A stretch of DNA of 64,000 nt from CAKZNE01 sp002695025 (GTDB taxonomy: Bacteria; Bacteroidota; Bacteroidia; Flavobacteriales; Schleiferiaceae). Positions 61,901-64,000 of the stretch are shown piece after piece. The DNA lies in contig CAJWML010000003.1 of NCBI GenBank assembly GCA_913043285.1, positions 124,001 to 188,000 on the forward strand, written 5' to 3'. The notes below the pieces were generated by a model. It saw only the letters and a list, made by a program, of their open reading frames with translations. It was not told the DNA's origin and made no database searches. A program made the position numbers and the translations under genes. The stretch's first letter is position 1; each line of letters opens with the position of its first letter.

Positions 61901-63681
61901 GCTATAATGGTACGGATAAGAATGTGGCGTTTATGCATGGGAACACTAATGCTCATAATCCCAATAACCGGGAAATATTTATGGATGAGTTTAATTACGA
62001 ACTCATTCCGGCCTGCCTGGAACCCACTAATTTCACGGTAGACACTTCCGTGGTAAGTGATTCCACCGCACTGCTTAGCTGGACCAGTAACGGAAGTTCT
62101 TCTTATATCATCGAGTATGGTTATGGAGGCTTTATCCCCGGCACAGGTACTATTTTGACCACTATCTATGATTCACTACAACTTCATTTGCCCAAGGTTA
62201 ACCGGCCTTACGAGTTCTATATCCGCAGTAATTGTAACCCGGACAGTAGCATGTACTTCGGTCCCATACGCTTCTTTACCCCTCCGGCACTTTGTGAAGA
62301 CTTTGAAGTATATACCCCAGGGCCCTTTAAAGATCAGTCTGCACTGTTCCAACCGGAACCCTTCAGCTACATCAGTGATGCTACGGAGATAACGGATAGC
62401 AAAGCGTATAGTGGCACACAGTCGGTACACTTCTATCCTCCTTTTACCATTGGTATATCTTCTTCTATTGCAGATATTGATGACCTTGATTCTGGGGCAT
62501 ACGTGTTCAGCCTTGCTATAAATGTAACACCCAGCTTCACCGGTAACTATTCTGTTTACCAGAATTTCCTGAATTTTGGAACCGGCTTCAATGTGTTCTT
62601 CTCATCGCAGGGAACGGCTGCCGTATTTAATAATCAAGGCCTTATAACCGATACTCTGGCTCAGTTCAGCTTTATGCACGATACCTGGATACAGATGCAG
62701 CACATTATTGATCTGGATAATGATACAACCTGGATGCTGGTTGATGGCACGAACATCAATGCCGGTTGGAAATATACCCAAGGCATGGCACATACTACTG
62801 CTACTATTGATGCCATCGGCTTTTTTGCCGCGTATGGTCTTATTGGGGGTAATAACGATGATTTTTACATAGACGACTTCTGTATCAGTCCTTATAAGAA
62901 CTGCCTGGCTTCTACGGTAACTAATGTGGCAGTGCAGGGCTGTGACCAGATAGATGTGAATTTTGCTGATACCATTGCCTCAGTTGTGGAATACGGTCAG
63001 GCAGGATTTACAATCGGATCAGGCCAGTTGCTGACCAAATCCGCTCCCACCGTTTCCATTGCCGGACTGCAAGCCGGCACCAGTTATGACGTATATACGT
63101 ATACCATCTGTAACGGCAGCGATACCAGCATAGTAAGCGGCCCCCATACCGTTACTACAGATTCGGTACCCGTACCCGTTTTACAGGTAACCTCAAGCAT
63201 AACCAATACCCCTACAGATCAAACCGTTGTATTGAATGGGGGTGGCTCTACACAAACCAGCTACATTGTTTGGGATTTTGGTGGTGGCGTTCAGGACACC
63301 GGCTTTACCAGTTCCCATACCTACACCTCCAACGGGCCCGTGGATGTAATTGTTACAGCATACAACCAATGCGGCAAAACTTCCGATACCCTTACCTTTT
63401 TCATAAATATCGGACTTGATGAAAGTATGGATGGCGACCTGGATATTTATCCCAACCCTGCAATGGACAATATTCATATTGACTGGCGCCAACCCCAGAC
63501 CTCAAGCATCCGTATGCGCATGATCAATGCCCAGGGACAACTTATAAAACATGAAGCCTGGGACCACGTAGGGGCACTTTTCCAGGAAAAGGTCTCCCTA
63601 GAGGGTTACCCAGCCGGTATGTATATCATTCTACTCGAATCGGACCGAGGAGCATGGACCCGACAAATTTATAAACAGTAG
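58981..63681 (+). CDS. Large secreted T9SS multidomain adhesin-like protein
   Basis: A 1566-residue protein with a signal peptide (1-20). Lectin-like jelly-roll modules alternate with fibronectin type III domains. Jelly rolls begin near 46, 297, 566 (this one MAM-like, NPYLEFYFHRYGTNMTDL), 845 and 1095; Fn3 domains begin near 208, 473, 750, 1010 and 1290, recognised by SDTSATISF/SDTSATISW and NTEYEYLTAVNC-type strands. A PKD-like domain (YIVWDFGGGVQDTGFTSSHTY) and a T9SS type A sorting domain (DIYPNPAMDNIHIDW...AGMYIILLE) end it. It should be displayed or released at the cell surface and may bind glycans or other cells. No protease or glycosidase site was found. Confidence 0.88.
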   Translation: MQRFLLTLVVSVVSLWTIAQFQSHNKSAGGQTEQNFKMFPAISSSCSYTIGYFNDFDTSDVYVLPHCWEIYNSGLPFSNGVNTTDYPPSKVSPPTSLEIYSSGIDTVLAISPHFSDFTTGQKMTSFFAWSDMPGEQLIVGTVDNNTSPYNFHPADTFVLERNFQQYVVYFDNQSYNGTGQHVAFMHGNQFTFSGIRIDNFKYDTIPDCPITTNPVVTYISDTSATISFNDTNSVFDFRWGPEGFNQATATTATGSNPFTIQPLLPNTEYEYLTAVNCNAQSNGRSEFSIRYTFKTLCSPFTAPYTTSFDKDASGMEAECWRNVLKGDDQNYIRVDQRARTVPFSAPHVLYFQNNGNNAAGNLTMTCSPPFSDLDADEHQLRFVASSTRGNSSLIIGTVTSPLHPETFVQQDSIYLLSSNPDRNYPSYLEYIIALDTSLIPSDHHHIALISGNSSDPYANLYIDNFNYEFKTDCLAPPITSINLVQKDSVSAHINWLNGAGLKTKVIYGPKGFRDNGGTYDSVYTTATSMVLTNLNSDTEYDVYLVDSCASGFSYWSGPFIFRTSCGSLPTPYYENFDGPSWLAGEGYSNTDDRINNCWSRNPDNYHNYSWSVGEGSTPSSFTGPDSDVSGSGNYLFTHSSLGNRFDTATVMSPYLDLTYLTNPYLEFYFHRYGTNMTDLHVEYRVDSVTWGPLLHITVQPQLASSSPYSKIGVALPDTLGTTQVRFRTVSAGFGGADIAIDEFSVDEAPSCIMITNIDISTISDTSATISWGGTGTPQTYEVWFGRSGFYQGPSSTGGTKISVSGTSLTLDTLQAFTDYQFLVKAKCGASDSSDYSLAYNFTTLCAPYTAPYFTDYDADVDGEAPYCWDVIALGPTAEVKTLNTLDSYSEPNCLYMNNGGFSNTLIAISPTFSDLPQGNKRIRMQLKRSGNAPEVLYVGTISRPFADTNFHPIDTIIPNAYYSTYLLELTTANGYNGTDKNVAFMHGNTNAHNPNNREIFMDEFNYELIPACLEPTNFTVDTSVVSDSTALLSWTSNGSSSYIIEYGYGGFIPGTGTILTTIYDSLQLHLPKVNRPYEFYIRSNCNPDSSMYFGPIRFFTPPALCEDFEVYTPGPFKDQSALFQPEPFSYISDATEITDSKAYSGTQSVHFYPPFTIGISSSIADIDDLDSGAYVFSLAINVTPSFTGNYSVYQNFLNFGTGFNVFFSSQGTAAVFNNQGLITDTLAQFSFMHDTWIQMQHIIDLDNDTTWMLVDGTNINAGWKYTQGMAHTTATIDAIGFFAAYGLIGGNNDDFYIDDFCISPYKNCLASTVTNVAVQGCDQIDVNFADTIASVVEYGQAGFTIGSGQLLTKSAPTVSIAGLQAGTSYDVYTYTICNGSDTSIVSGPHTVTTDSVPVPVLQVTSSITNTPTDQTVVLNGGGSTQTSYIVWDFGGGVQDTGFTSSHTYTSNGPVDVIVTAYNQCGKTSDTLTFFINIGLDESMDGDLDIYPNPAMDNIHIDWRQPQTSSIRMRMINAQGQLIKHEAWDHVGALFQEKVSLEGYPAGMYIILLESDRGAWTRQIYKQ

Positions 63682-63705
63682 TTAGTTTCCTCATACTACT
63701 ATTTG

Positions 63706-63734
63706 AAAGCGCGGTTTTTAACCGCGCTTTTTTT
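63706..63734. terminator. Rho-independent terminator, shared by convergent genes
   Basis: AAAGCGCGGTT and AACCGCGCTTT form an 11-bp perfect stem around TTT, followed on the plus strand by TTTT. It ends the adhesin gene; the minus-strand regulator's stop codon overlaps its edge, so it may serve both, though the minus-strand T-run is weaker. Confidence 0.88.
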
Positions 63735-64000
63735 ATCCGTATAATTTCTCCCGTATAAAGAACTCAAAGGACTCTCCTTTACCCAAACCTAGCTTTTTTC
63801 GCAGATGATACCGCTTCATGTTTACGCTGGCAGGTTTTATCCCCATCAAAACAGCTATTTCCTTATAGCTAAGTTTGAGCATTATCAACAGTAATAATTG
63901 TACCTCCTTCTGGGTTAATTCGGGTAACTGAGCCAAAAGGTCTTCCAGGAAACCCTCAGTCAATTGCTCAGATTTACGCAAAAACTCTTCCCTGTCCCCG
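63733..64000 (-). CDS. LuxR-type HTH transcriptional regulator, partial (C-terminal end)
   Basis: Only the C-terminal end is in the window; the frame is open to the right edge, so the start is beyond 64000. The last 60 residues are a LuxR/GerE-type helix-turn-helix: LPELTQKEVQLLLLIMLKLS, YKEIAVLMGIKPASVNMKRYHLRKKLGL. In Bacteroidota such tails often follow TPR or sensor domains on a large regulator, but nothing upstream can be seen. A TTG at 63981 is a possible internal start that I consider unlikely. Confidence 0.75.
   Translation of the reverse strand, partial: GDREEFLRKSEQLTEGFLEDLLAQLPELTQKEVQLLLLIMLKLSYKEIAVLMGIKPASVNMKRYHLRKKLGLGKGESFEFFIREKLYG

Noticed and set aside
1..64000. tRNA, rRNA, CRISPR arrays, insertion sequences, prophage or defence systems
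   Set aside because: I looked for clover-leaf ends, regular repeats with spacers, transposase or integrase motifs and saw none; the glycosyltransferase block is the only accessory-type region.

Overview
The window is from a Bacteroidota chromosome, most likely a marine-type Flavobacteriales (Cryomorphaceae/Schleiferiaceae-like; the family is inference). The evidence is: type IX secretion (T9SS) C-terminal sorting domains on several secreted proteins, a TonB-dependent receptor with a carboxypeptidase-like N-terminal domain, a LytS/LytTR sensor pair, a monomeric NADP isocitrate dehydrogenase, an LruC-domain lipoprotein, and many copies of the Bacteroidota -7 promoter box TAnnTTTG just upstream of genes. 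I see no rRNA, tRNA, CRISPR array, transposase or prophage. Genes are tightly packed, with many 1-17 nt overlaps and no gene-free stretch above 300 bp.

Layout. 1-2.9 kb: a VOC protein, a methyltransferase and a secreted beta-propeller protein. 2.9-8.7 kb (minus): alkaline phosphatase, then an operon TonB receptor / TPR-like protein / LytS kinase / LytTR regulator. 8.85-14.1 kb (plus): rfbC, a lytic transglycosylase, uvrA and a LOG-family protein. 14.3-16.3 kb (minus): LruC lipoprotein. 16.4-33.6 kb: a large surface-polysaccharide locus in four blocks: four glycosyltransferases (minus); a hypothetical secreted protein plus a Wzy/O-antigen-ligase-like protein (plus); a minus block of flippase, sigma-54 activator, HPt, receiver, sugar-phosphate transferase, short TolC-like protein and Wzz-like co-polymerase; and a glycosyltransferase plus acyltransferase (plus) facing another glycosyltransferase (minus). 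33.7-41.4 kb (minus): a T9SS protein, parC, a small membrane protein, parE and ychF. 41.6-48.5 kb (plus): dnaX, icd, M15 peptidase, ppa, ThuA-like protein and a DoxX-like protein. 48.6-52.7 kb (plus): a tripartite exporter without its ATPase. 52.8-57.0 kb (plus): a Y-family polymerase and a second DnaE-type polymerase under a tandem palindromic operator. 57.1-63.7 kb: DUF72, an SDR and a 1566-residue T9SS adhesin-like protein; at the right edge, a partial LuxR-type regulator.

The most interesting part is the polysaccharide locus. Its initiating sugar transferase carries an N-terminal receiver-like domain with Glu at the phospho-acceptor position. It is encoded next to a canonical lone receiver, an HPt protein and a sigma-54 activator with its own receiver, but no histidine kinase. 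The Wzz-like protein ends in a BY-kinase-like domain whose ATP-binding motifs are eroded. This looks like a phosphorelay built into polysaccharide export control. Two regulatory sites also stand out: tandem TCTAA-N5-TTAGA palindromes overlapping the promoter of the mutagenic polymerase operon, and a 10-bp direct repeat with 20-bp period resembling LytTR sites upstream of the TonB/LytS/LytTR operon.
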